Assembly: GCA_030635565.1 (NCBI GenBank)
Contig: DAOVYP010000096.1
Coordinates: 1-7,557, forward strand
DNA from: Spirochaeta sp.
GTDB lineage: Bacteria; Spirochaetota; Spirochaetia; DSM-2461
Direction: 5' to 3'
Length of the DNA stretch: 7,557 nt
A model generated the notes under the pieces. The model had not been told where the DNA came from, did not search any database, and was given only the letters and a program-made list of their open reading frames with translations. A program made the position numbers and the translations under genes. The number at the start of each line of letters is the position of its first letter. Position 1 is the first letter of the stretch. Below are positions 1 to 6,163 of this stretch, piece after piece.

Positions 1-355
1 CCCTGTTGATCTCGTCGGCCAGCACCACCGATGAAAAGAGGGGTCCCTTACGGAATACGATGTCCGTGCGGTTCTCCTCGTCCCGCACCAGAACGTCAGT
101 TCCAAGGATGTCCGCCGGCATGAGGTCCGGAGTGAACTGAATTCTGGAGGCCGGCAGTCCCAGCGAGGCGGCCAGGGTTCGGATCAGAGATGTTTTCCCC
201 AGTCCCGGAACCCCTTCCAGCAAAGCATGGCCTCCGGCGAAGAGACAGCCGAGCACCTGATCAATGACATTCTCCTGACCCACCATGACTTTTTGTATCT
301 CATCCTTCAGGCGCGTTGCTTTAGCCACCAGTTCCTGCAGCTCTACTTTATTCAT
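1..355 (-). CDS. MoxR-family AAA+ ATPase, N-terminal part (cut by left edge)
   Basis: Only the first 118 codons are inside the window; translation from ATG at 355 gives a protein starting MNKVELQELV. The Walker A P-loop GVPGLGKT lies at residues 48-55 and Walker B VVLADEINR at 110-118. Between them is the family-typical stretch QFTPDLMPADILGTDV (73-88), and before them VGQENVIDQVL. This combination is diagnostic of the MoxR subfamily of AAA+ ATPases, which are about 310-330 residues long and act as cytoplasmic chaperone-like motors on VWA-domain or membrane partners. A strong Shine-Dalgarno GAGGAG (369-364) sits 8 nt before the ATG, inside the end of the upstream gene, so the two are probably translated together. 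DUF58, VWA or transglutaminase genes usually follow moxR and would be expected left of the window. The family call is firm; the client is unknown. Confidence 0.96.
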   Translation of the reverse strand, partial: MNKVELQELVAKATRLKDEIQKVMVGQENVIDQVLGCLFAGGHALLEGVPGLGKTSLIRTLAASLGLPASRIQFTPDLMPADILGTDVLVRDEENRTDIVFRKGPLFSSVVLADEINR

Positions 356-360
356 GCTCG

Positions 361-1818
361 TTACTCCTCTGTCTCCTCATACTCGGGCCCTTCTTCCAGG
401 GCCAGAAAATAATCCCTGACATAGTCTCGTGTCCGGGGGGGAATCTCTTCCCTGCGGATCACCGATTCCACTTCCTGTCGCCACTCGGCCGCGACGTCCG
501 TGTCCCGTGTCGGTGCGGCATCCCCGTCCCCGGTATAGGCCCGGATCACCGTCCTCCAGGTTCCGGTCCTTTCACTGTCCATGGGCAGATGAAGTGGCTC
601 CTCCGCCCCGGATCGTGACCTGCCGGAGAACTCGGAACTCTCATCATCCACAGCTGTGGAACCACGACCGCTGCCCCCGGTTCGGCCACCGCCCTCATCG
701 GATTCCCCGGAACCTTCTCCGGTCCCGGGCTTATCGTCACTTTTCCCTTTTCCTGTTTCCCGACTGTCCGGGCTATCCTGTCGTCCCTCCCGACCTTCCT
801 GACTCTCCTCTTCACCCCGGGCTTTCCGGCTCCGGGCAAGGGCTTCATCAAGCTCCTCAACCCCGGGATCCCGGGTATCCATGGAGTCTTTCAGGGCTTC
901 GGTGAGTTCCTCTGTCAATTCCGGCGTACCATTCCCCAACCCGTCCCGGAAATCCGGATCCGACAGCAGTTTGTCGATCATGTCATTGCGCCCTTCCACG
1001 GCACGGCCCAGTTCAACCAGGACATCCGCCGGCAGACGACGTCGCTGAACCCGGAACATTTCGGCCGTCTCCCGGTCGATACCCATATCTTCCACCAGGT
1101 TCTCCGCCAATTTGTCCCGGATCAGTGCGTTCCGGCGTCTTTCAATCTCCTCTTCCAGCTCTTTCAGGGCCCGTTCGGCCTGCCGTTCACCCATGGATCC
1201 GTCGGCCATGCGGCGCCCGAGTTCTTCCATCCTGCCGGCCAGTTCCCGGCTCTCGGGACGGCCGGTTCCATCGGCACGCTCGGCCCAGGATTCTGCCCAG
1301 GCCTCCATCTCCATTCCCCGCTCGGTAAAACCGGGAGACGGCGGCGCGAAAAGGGTCCGGCCGGTCATGAGCATCAGAAGAAAAACCGCAGCTGCAGCCA
1401 ATGATAAAAGAACGGAAGTCGTCCCGGGCCGCGGCCCGGGAGGCCTCTCACCAAGGTCAGTTAAAAATCGTTCCCCGGTGGAAAGGACCAGACCGCTCAG
1501 TTCCGAGTCCGAATTCCGGCACTCCCAGGCCGCCTGCAGCTCCTGCCTGCCCCCGACGGCGCCGTCCAGCCATGAGAGGGCGCCGGAAATCCCCCGGAAC
1601 GAGAAAATCGCTGCCGCTGCCGCAGTCACCGGAGGCACAAGTACGGCGGGAAAGGCCGTCCATGCCGGTATCAAGCCTTCGGATTCCGCGAGAAACCGGA
1701 CCGCCGTTCCGAGAATCAGACCCGCCGGTGCCCAGCGAACCACAGCCGCCCTGATCCGACCCCCCAGATAGCTCCGGGTATAGCGGCGGGCCACGGCGGT
1801 AAAGGAGTTCGAATGCAT
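361..1818 (-). CDS. Membrane protein with long charged Ser/Gly-rich extension, MoxR operon
   Basis: A 485-residue product starting MHSNSFTAVARRY. I chose ATG 1818 because it overlaps the upstream stop (TGATG) and has GAAGG about 7 nt before it; the open frame continues upstream to 1986, but that part is a shadow of the permease gene. Hydrophobic helices lie at about 25-43, 50-73 and 134-153. The remainder (154-485) is highly charged: helical/coiled-coil-like Glu/Arg-rich sequence at about 190-235, then a disordered Ser/Gly/Glu/Asp stretch (about 335-405), then a conserved-looking end WRQEVESVIRREEIPP...RDYVRDYFLAL. A C-terminal 'PP..R..VR.YF..L' segment is recalled from large membrane proteins in other MoxR/VWA clusters. 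No enzymatic motif is visible. It probably lies in the inner membrane with the tail exposed on one side. The function is unknown; a role in a MoxR-dependent envelope complex is inferred from the operon. Confidence 0.85.
   Translation of the reverse strand: MHSNSFTAVARRYTRSYLGGRIRAAVVRWAPAGLILGTAVRFLAESEGLIPAWTAFPAVLVPPVTAAAAAIFSFRGISGALSWLDGAVGGRQELQAAWECRNSDSELSGLVLSTGERFLTDLGERPPGPRPGTTSVLLSLAAAAVFLLMLMTGRTLFAPPSPGFTERGMEMEAWAESWAERADGTGRPESRELAGRMEELGRRMADGSMGERQAERALKELEEEIERRRNALIRDKLAENLVEDMGIDRETAEMFRVQRRRLPADVLVELGRAVEGRNDMIDKLLSDPDFRDGLGNGTPELTEELTEALKDSMDTRDPGVEELDEALARSRKARGEEESQEGREGRQDSPDSRETGKGKSDDKPGTGEGSGESDEGGGRTGGSGRGSTAVDDESSEFSGRSRSGAEEPLHLPMDSERTGTWRTVIRAYTGDGDAAPTRDTDVAAEWRQEVESVIRREEIPPRTRDYVRDYFLALEEGPEYEETEE
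1422..1441. repeat. 20-bp perfect palindrome inside a coding region
   Basis: The sequence is a perfect 20-bp inverted repeat with no spacer, centred between 1431 and 1432, reading TCCCGGGCCG and then its reverse complement. It lies inside the 485-residue membrane protein gene and encodes the Pro/Gly-rich linker PPGPRPG just before the third membrane helix (about residues 127-133). Pro and Gly codons in a GC-rich genome make such palindromes easier to form, so it may be incidental. In mRNA it could form a very stable stem. Confidence 0.7.
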
Positions 1819-2561
1819 CACGATACCTTCACCACCCGGGCGGCCCGATTGAGACGCCATGCCGAAACGGCGTATCCCGACAACGCCAGTAACAGGTGCA
1901 GCGCACCCGTTTTGAGAAGGGAAGACAGGCTCGGTTTCTCCGCGCCGTTCACCGAGATATTTCTCAAAACCTTCACGGGGTTCCATTCGGGAAATGTCGA
2001 GAAGGTCAGCAGCATGAACAGAATGATTGCAAGGATATAGATCAGAAAGCCAAGGGATCCCGTTGCCCTGTCACTGCGGCGTCCGGCTTCCGCCATCACT
2101 CTCTGACAGAACGATACAAATGCGAGATAGGCCGCTGCCCACAGCGCCTGAAAGGGTGAACTCAGGGATCCGACAGCGGCCAGGGTAAGGAACGGAAGCG
2201 CGAGAAACACAAGCAGAATTGTATGGACCAAATGAAAGGCGATACGGGCGTTAAGATAAGACAGGGTTCCGACCGGCGTATATTGTATCCATCGGGCAAA
2301 GGAATAACCGGGCTTCCGGGAAATCCGGTCCAGGGTAAAAGCCCCGCCGATTGTAAAAAGGAACACGGCCGTTACCTGGGTTACGGTGGAAAACGTATTC
2401 GGTCCCCTGCCCTGTTCCAGATACTGTGCCAGGCTCTCCCCGGGCCAGGATATGGCAGTAAACAGAGTCCCGATGGCCATCAGGCCCAAATGCCACCAGA
2501 TTGACCTCCGGTCAGTCAGCACCGTGGTAAGTGCTTCTTTCAGCACCTGTGAACCCGTCAC
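1818..2561 (-). CDS. Six-helix membrane protein, ABC-2-permease-like
   Basis: A 247-residue protein starting MTGSQVLKEALTTVLTDRRS. Six hydrophobic helices can be seen at about 23-40, 61-78, 104-130, 134-153, 168-188 and 217-236. The amphipathic N-terminus, six-helix layout and length of about 250 residues are those of ABC-2-type transporter permeases, but no ATP-binding subunit is encoded nearby, so transport is only a possibility. It starts inside the end of the upstream gene (ATGA, 4-nt overlap) and its stop overlaps the next start (TGATG), so it is translationally coupled on both sides. That placement suggests a membrane component of the same complex as the MoxR ATPase. No catalytic or binding residue is recognisable. 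Confidence 0.85.
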   Translation of the reverse strand: MTGSQVLKEALTTVLTDRRSIWWHLGLMAIGTLFTAISWPGESLAQYLEQGRGPNTFSTVTQVTAVFLFTIGGAFTLDRISRKPGYSFARWIQYTPVGTLSYLNARIAFHLVHTILLVFLALPFLTLAAVGSLSSPFQALWAAAYLAFVSFCQRVMAEAGRRSDRATGSLGFLIYILAIILFMLLTFSTFPEWNPVKVLRNISVNGAEKPSLSSLLKTGALHLLLALSGYAVSAWRLNRAARVVKVS

Positions 2562-4258
2562 ATGCCTTCCCCCGAATGAACGATTACCATACCCTCCGGC
2601 CCCCGGCCCAGAACCAGGGGGCGGGAAGGATCCAGCCTTCCTGTGAGATTCATAAGCATTCGGAAGTATGACCCATCGGCCGACTCCGGCACCGGATCTT
2701 CTTCCGTGGGCATTTCATCAGGTATTTCGAGGATTTCCCCCGGCTTCCATTCGCGAGTCAGCAGCAGCGCGCCGCCGCCGGCCAGAAGAACGGCGTCAAA
2801 CCAGGCTTCACTCCCGTTGTGCCGTATTCCTTCCATAGCCCCCAGCATCCCGAACCCCGGGATTGTTGAGCTGAAGGCCGTATCCAGTGATACCCAGGGC
2901 TTCAGCTCGAGATCGCTCAGGACCGCACCCTCGGAACCATGGATCACAAGAACATCTCCGCCGCCGGGACGTGTAGGAATTCCGCCCCCCGGTAGAGTCT
3001 GGTTTACCGAATCGGCCACAGGACTGACGAACCGGACTAATCTGACCAGGCGCGAGGTTCCATAATTAGCGGCAAACAGCAGATTGAGACTCTGCGGAGT
3101 CAGAACCGACTGTCCCCTGAACGATGAAAACCTCAGTATCGCCGCCGCCGATGTTCCGGTGGAGAGCAGGACAAGTATCGCAATCTGAAGTCCGCGCATC
3201 CGGGAAGAGTCAATTCGGCGTCCCGCCAGAAGAACCCCTGCCGCCGTCAGAAAAAAGATACCCGCAAGAATCATGGGATCGGTTAAGGGTACCTGGAGCG
3301 GCTTATCATCCTGAAAGTAAGCCTCCGCCAGCAGCCGTTCCAAGCCGCCGGTATCGGGTCGGCTTCTGATAATCGTTCCGGCGGCCATATCCTCCCAGAA
3401 TATTCTTCGTTCCTCTCCGGGAATCGACGGGGAAACCGTGTCCCGGGGAATGTATCGGATTCTGCCCAGTCCCCGGGAATACACCAGGACATCATCCGGC
3501 GGAACACTGAATGGCGGATAAACGATTTTACCATCGACGACCCTCGGCACTCCAATCTCCCCGAGAAGCAGGGATTCGGGGAAACTCCGCCCTGACAGCC
3601 AGGGGCCGCCGATAACGATCATTTCGCCGCCGCTCTCGATCCACAGACCCAGGGCCTCGGCACTCCGGGCATCCGGAACATCGGGTGAGAGATCGTGCCA
3701 GATCACCAGGCTCACCCCTTCCCAGCCTTCGGGGTCCGCGGGCAGGTATTCTCCCCGGGGATAGGCAAGTTCGACCGGCCTGCCGAAACTCTCGCTGAAA
3801 AATGGAATCAGGGAATCCAGGCTCGGACGCCGGGACAGCCCGATGACAAGAGGCCGGTTCACATTGAGGGGACGAAGCTCCTTTTTCGCTTCGGCCAGTA
3901 AAACACCGCGATGCTCCAGACGGGCATTCAGAGGGTAGCTGCTCACTTCCAGGGGAATCGAAAAACGATACACTCCGGGAACCCCGGCAGAAAGATTCAC
4001 CGGACGCCGTATGGTGTAACGGTCGCCATCCTTCAAGGCCGTTCCGGCGATGAATTCGAGCACCAGATCGGCATTCAGGGAACTGTCGGGATTGCGGACG
4101 AGTATACTGATCGGTGTCACTGTTCCGGAACGAAAACGATCGGCAAAACCTACGGAGATTTCCAGTTCCGGATTTCCGGCTGCCGTGAATCCGGTCAGAC
4201 CGATAAACAGAGCTGAAATGAGCTGAATTTGTCTGATCCGGTTCAATCCGATCGCCAT
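2558..4258 (-). CDS. Exported membrane protein, Ig-like plus glutamine-amidotransferase-like domains
   Basis: A 566-residue protein, first gene of the minus-strand operon. Residues 1-27 form a signal peptide (basic NRIRQ, hydrophobic core, TAA before GNPE). Residues 31-130 look like a beta-sandwich (Ig-like) domain. Residues 135-245 carry an alpha/beta pattern with LVIGLSRR, VSLVIWHDL and GGEMIVIGGPW, as in the class I glutamine-amidotransferase-like fold found in aerotolerance/MoxR-cluster proteins; no catalytic Cys is seen, so it is probably non-enzymatic. Two membrane helices follow (327-346 and 357-376), then a beta-rich C-terminal domain (about 380-566). Most of the N-terminal half should therefore be periplasmic. 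An in-frame TAG six codons before the ATG limits the start; there is no Shine-Dalgarno, and TTG at codon 5 is the only alternative. Domain assignment is by pattern recognition, not by search. Confidence 0.85.
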   Translation of the reverse strand: MAIGLNRIRQIQLISALFIGLTGFTAAGNPELEISVGFADRFRSGTVTPISILVRNPDSSLNADLVLEFIAGTALKDGDRYTIRRPVNLSAGVPGVYRFSIPLEVSSYPLNARLEHRGVLLAEAKKELRPLNVNRPLVIGLSRRPSLDSLIPFFSESFGRPVELAYPRGEYLPADPEGWEGVSLVIWHDLSPDVPDARSAEALGLWIESGGEMIVIGGPWLSGRSFPESLLLGEIGVPRVVDGKIVYPPFSVPPDDVLVYSRGLGRIRYIPRDTVSPSIPGEERRIFWEDMAAGTIIRSRPDTGGLERLLAEAYFQDDKPLQVPLTDPMILAGIFFLTAAGVLLAGRRIDSSRMRGLQIAILVLLSTGTSAAAILRFSSFRGQSVLTPQSLNLLFAANYGTSRLVRLVRFVSPVADSVNQTLPGGGIPTRPGGGDVLVIHGSEGAVLSDLELKPWVSLDTAFSSTIPGFGMLGAMEGIRHNGSEAWFDAVLLAGGGALLLTREWKPGEILEIPDEMPTEEDPVPESADGSYFRMLMNLTGRLDPSRPLVLGRGPEGMVIVHSGEGM

Positions 4259-4270
4259 GGACGTAAGAAT

Positions 4271-4299
4271 ACTCTAGGTGAGGCCGGCTGCGGATACAA
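4271..4299 (-). promoter_or_regulatory. Candidate promoter of the minus-strand MoxR operon
   Basis: On the minus strand, TTGTAT (4299-4294) is followed after 17 nt by TAGAGT (4276-4271), matching the -35 and -10 consensus at 3/6 and 4/6 positions with ideal spacing. The predicted start, about 4264, would leave a leader of only some 6 nt before ATG 4258, in line with the absence of a Shine-Dalgarno there. The match is modest. Confidence 0.3.
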
Positions 4300-4309
4300 G
4301 GGTTGGCAC

Positions 4310-4338
4310 TTGTGACACCGGGACTCTCTGCGTAAACT
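4310..4338 (+). promoter_or_regulatory. Candidate promoter of the DUF4203 gene
   Basis: TTGTGA (4310-4315), 17 nt, then TAAACT (4333-4338): each hexamer matches 4/6 of the housekeeping consensus. A start near 4345 would leave a short leader that still includes the Shine-Dalgarno GGAGG (4347-4351) of the gene at 4357. Support comes from its likeness to the candidate at 4968-4996, with the same spacer and nearly the same hexamers and flank. Confidence 0.45.
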
Positions 4339-4356
4339 TATAGCCTGGAGGCCACA

Positions 4357-4944
4357 ATGGACGTGATACAATATTTCGGCAATTCAGGTTGGCTCATTAT
4401 ACCGTTCGGGTTGTTTCTCGGCCTGCTCGGATACCGTCTTTACAAGATATCCCTCTTCATCATCGGCCTCTTTTTCGGTATGGCCCTGGGTTCCTGGATC
4501 GGACTGAACATCGACAACAGCCAACTGGGACTCATTCTCGGAGTGATTCTCGGACTGGCATTCGGCGTCGCCACCCATTTTCTCATACGCTTCAGCCTCT
4601 TCCTGGCCGGCATGGCCGGGGGTGTTGTGCTGGCCACCATCGTACTCCGGGAAATCGGCATGGAACCGGCGAGCACCGAAGCTCTGCTCTGGAGCCTGGG
4701 CGCCGCCGTGGCCGGAGGTCTTCTCACCCTGGCTCTGTATAAAATCCTCATTCTCTTCGTCACCTCACTGATCGGAACCTTCATGATTTACCAGGGAACC
4801 GTTCATTTCTTCCCTTCCGGATCGGAACGCTGGTCCTGGATCCTTTACCTCGTTCTCCTGGTGGTGTTTGTTCTGGTACAGGCAGGCGCACGCAAAGGGC
4901 ATCAGGATCCCGTTGAAAAGGAAAAGGAGCGCCGTCGGCGCTGA
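4357..4944 (+). CDS. DUF4203-type seven-helix membrane protein
   Basis: A 195-residue, almost wholly hydrophobic protein with GGAGG 5 nt before its ATG. Membrane helices are visible at about 11-28, 31-50, 57-75, 78-97, 107-126, 129-148 and 159-177, rich in Gly/Leu/Ile, followed by a short basic tail KEKERRRR. The repeated pattern of a Gly-rich helix pair introduced by GYRLYKISLFIIGLFFG (25-41) resembles the DUF4203/TMEM198-like family, whose biochemical role in bacteria is unknown. It is read divergently from the MoxR operon and stands 119 nt before the Spy-like/sigma cassette on the same strand. No clear terminator lies between, so read-through into the cassette is possible. The membrane topology is firm; the family name is from recall. 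Confidence 0.8.
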   Translation: MDVIQYFGNSGWLIIPFGLFLGLLGYRLYKISLFIIGLFFGMALGSWIGLNIDNSQLGLILGVILGLAFGVATHFLIRFSLFLAGMAGGVVLATIVLREIGMEPASTEALLWSLGAAVAGGLLTLALYKILILFVTSLIGTFMIYQGTVHFFPSGSERWSWILYLVLLVVFVLVQAGARKGHQDPVEKEKERRRR

Positions 4945-4950
4945 CTCAAA

Positions 4951-4980
4951 GTGACCTTCGATCCCATTTGTCACACGAAG
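4951..4980 (+). promoter_or_regulatory. Interleaved inverted repeats overlapping a -35 region
   Basis: GTGAC (4951-4955) is repeated inverted as GTCAC (4970-4974), and the adjacent CTTCG (4956-4960) is repeated inverted as CGAAG (4976-4980). The two pairings interleave, so in RNA they would be mutually exclusive hairpins. The right arms overlap or abut the candidate -35 TTGTCA (4968-4973). This could be an operator or a weak structure at the end of the DUF4203 transcript; 5-bp arms can also arise by chance. Confidence 0.2.
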
Positions 4981-4996
4981 AATCGATCGATAAATT
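4968..4996 (+). promoter_or_regulatory. Candidate housekeeping promoter of the sigma cassette
   Basis: TTGTCA (4968-4973; 5/6 match to the -35 consensus), a 17-nt spacer and TAAATT (4991-4996; 4/6 match to the -10) lie about 70-100 nt upstream of the Spy-like gene. The predicted start is near 5003, giving a leader of about 60 nt. The spacer holds a 10-bp palindrome ATCGATCGAT (4982-4991). Confidence 0.5.
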
Positions 4997-5006
4997 TCCA
5001 CCGGAG

Positions 5007-5032
5007 GGAACCCGCCTTCCATCGGCGGCGTC
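5007..5032 (+). promoter_or_regulatory. Candidate ECF-sigma (autoregulatory) promoter
   Basis: GGAAC (5007-5011) is followed after 17 nt by CGTC (5029-5032). This is the layout of ECF promoters, which have an AAC-containing -35 and a CGTC-type -10 with a 16-17-nt spacer. It points into the operon that encodes an ECF sigma factor, and the predicted start near 5040 leaves a leader of about 24 nt with AGGAG (5053-5057) before the first ATG. Autoregulation is a common trait of such sigma factors. Confidence 0.5.
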
Positions 5033-5063
5033 CAACAGGGAAACAAGACAATAGGAGCGGAAC

Positions 5064-5597
5064 ATGAAACGCATTGCAACACTCATCATTCTCATCTGCC
5101 TGACTGCGGTTACCGTCATGGGACAGAACGTCGATCTGCAGCTGGCTGTGGCTACTCAGGCCCTCACTCAGAACATGCTGATGGAACAGCTCGGATTATC
5201 CGAAGAGGAAGCCGGGAAAATTCTGGCCCTTCAGGAGCAATACAGACTGAGTAAAGAGCAGACAACCCTGGAGCTGAACATTCTCAAGGCCCAGATCGCT
5301 CAGAAGCTCTACTATGCCGACGCCGATACTGCAGAAGTCAACCGTTTGCTGGAGAAAGCCAGTAATCTGCGTCTGGCACAGGAAAAAGCACAGGTACAGG
5401 CATATCAGCAGATTCGCAACGAGCTCGGTGAGGAAAACTGGACCAAACTCATGCAGCACACCAGAGCCGTACTCCGAAACAGAGAGCTGACACAGAACAA
5501 GACCGGGGAAGATTCCGGCAGCCCCAGCTCAGGGAGCTCAGGCAGCAGCAGTCAGAGCGGCAGAAGCCCCCAGCCATCAGGATCTTCGAGTCGTTGA
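5064..5597 (+). CDS. Spy/CpxP-like periplasmic protein (LTxxQ-type), putative sensor
   Basis: A 177-residue protein with AGGAG 6 nt before the ATG. Residues 1-20 are a signal peptide (MKRIATLII..., VMG before QN), with no lipobox Cys. The mature part is almost all helix (about 30-142), with two degenerate LTxxQ-type helix starts: LSEEEAGKILALQEQY (45-60) and LGEENWTKLMQHT (121-133). This is the pattern of the Spy/CpxP/ZraP/CnrX superfamily of periplasmic chaperones and stress or metal sensors. A Ser/Gly/Pro-rich tail follows (about 150-177). The mature protein has one His, no Cys and a few Met, so no clear metal site is visible. Its stop overlaps the TTG start of the ECF sigma gene, which suggests a sensing or feedback role in that circuit. 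It could equally be a target chaperone rather than a sensor. Confidence 0.8.
   Translation: MKRIATLIILICLTAVTVMGQNVDLQLAVATQALTQNMLMEQLGLSEEEAGKILALQEQYRLSKEQTTLELNILKAQIAQKLYYADADTAEVNRLLEKASNLRLAQEKAQVQAYQQIRNELGEENWTKLMQHTRAVLRNRELTQNKTGEDSGSPSSGSSGSSSQSGRSPQPSGSSSR
5526..5542 (+). repeat. 9-nt tandem repeat encoding Ser-Ser-Gly
   Basis: AGCTCAGG occurs at 5526-5533 and again at 5535-5542 with a 9-nt period, followed by a degenerate AGC-rich unit. It encodes the SSGSSGSSS part of the tail of the Spy-like protein, so slippage would add or remove three residues without shifting the frame. Confidence 0.6.
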
Positions 5598-6163
5598 CAT
5601 TACCCGTGCGTCCCCCGGCTAATGACGAAACACTGATCCGCAGATTCGTCGACGAGGGGGACGAAGGGGCCTTTGAAACCCTGATCCGGAAGCACCTGCC
5701 GTCGTTGAGACGGCTGGTGGCCGCCGCCGGTCCGAGAAATCCGGAAGACCGGGACGACGTCCTGCAGGAAACGCTGATCCGATTGAATAAATCCCTGTCG
5801 GTCTATCGTTTTGAGGCGCCCCTTACCACATACATGTTCCGGATCGCACGGCATGCCGCCCTGGATCAGGAACGCCGGCGCCGCCGAAAGGCGGACAGGG
5901 AGCGTCGGGCGGCCCCGGAGCCATCCGAGGGCTTTGCCGATCCCGAAGAATTGGCCCTCGAAAAGGCCAGGGCCGCCGAACTGAAGAATTTGTTCTACAA
6001 GCTGAAGGAAACCGACCGGCAGCTGCTGCTCCTTCGGGAGCGGGAAGAACTGAGTATGGGAGAAATCGCCGATATCCTCGGCATTCGACCGGGCACGGTG
6101 AAATCCAGACTGTCACGAGCCCGTAAAAGAGCCCGCAAACTGTACGAGGAGGCCGAAAGATGA
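5594..6163 (+). CDS. ECF (group 4) RNA polymerase sigma factor
   Basis: A 189-residue protein with both domains of an ECF sigma factor. Region 2 covers about residues 11-98: GDEGAFETLIRKH, the core-binding DDVLQETLIRLNKSL (54-68) and the -10-recognition segment LTTYMFRIARHAALDQERRRRR (77-98). An Ala/Pro/Glu linker (about 100-125) precedes region 4 (127-185), which contains LKETDRQLLLLREREELSMGEIADILGIRPGTVKSRLSRARKRAR, a clear helix-turn-helix. It directs RNA polymerase to ECF promoters such as the candidate at 5007-5032. The start is taken as TTG 5594, overlapping the previous stop (TTGA); GTG 5606, four codons later, is an alternative, and neither has a strong Shine-Dalgarno, so translation may depend on coupling. 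The next gene overlaps by ATGA. There is no SnoaL-like or other C-terminal extension. Family assignment is firm. Confidence 0.96.
   Translation: MTLPVRPPANDETLIRRFVDEGDEGAFETLIRKHLPSLRRLVAAAGPRNPEDRDDVLQETLIRLNKSLSVYRFEAPLTTYMFRIARHAALDQERRRRRKADRERRAAPEPSEGFADPEELALEKARAAELKNLFYKLKETDRQLLLLREREELSMGEIADILGIRPGTVKSRLSRARKRARKLYEEAER

Noticed and set aside
429..1771. Long plus-strand open frames (429-905, 1112-1771)
   Set aside because: They are antisense shadows of the GC-rich membrane protein gene, rich in Pro/Arg/Ser with no domain or ribosome site.
1819..1986. Longer start of the 485-residue membrane protein at ATG 1986, or ATG 1860
   Set aside because: The added residues only mirror the overlapping permease gene, while ATG 1818 overlaps that gene's stop (TGATG) and has a GAAGG site before it.
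4303..4320. Sigma-54 promoter suggested by TTGGCAC before the DUF4203 gene
   Set aside because: The required GC of the -12 element is absent at the proper distance (AC at 4317-4318).
4951..4980. True H-type pseudoknot from the interleaved repeats
   Set aside because: Loops of 0 and 1 nt cannot span 5-bp stems, so both stems could not form at once.
5594..5622. Perfect -35 hexamer TTGACA at the sigma gene start
   Set aside because: No acceptable -10 hexamer lies 16-18 nt downstream, and the TTG is better explained as the start codon.
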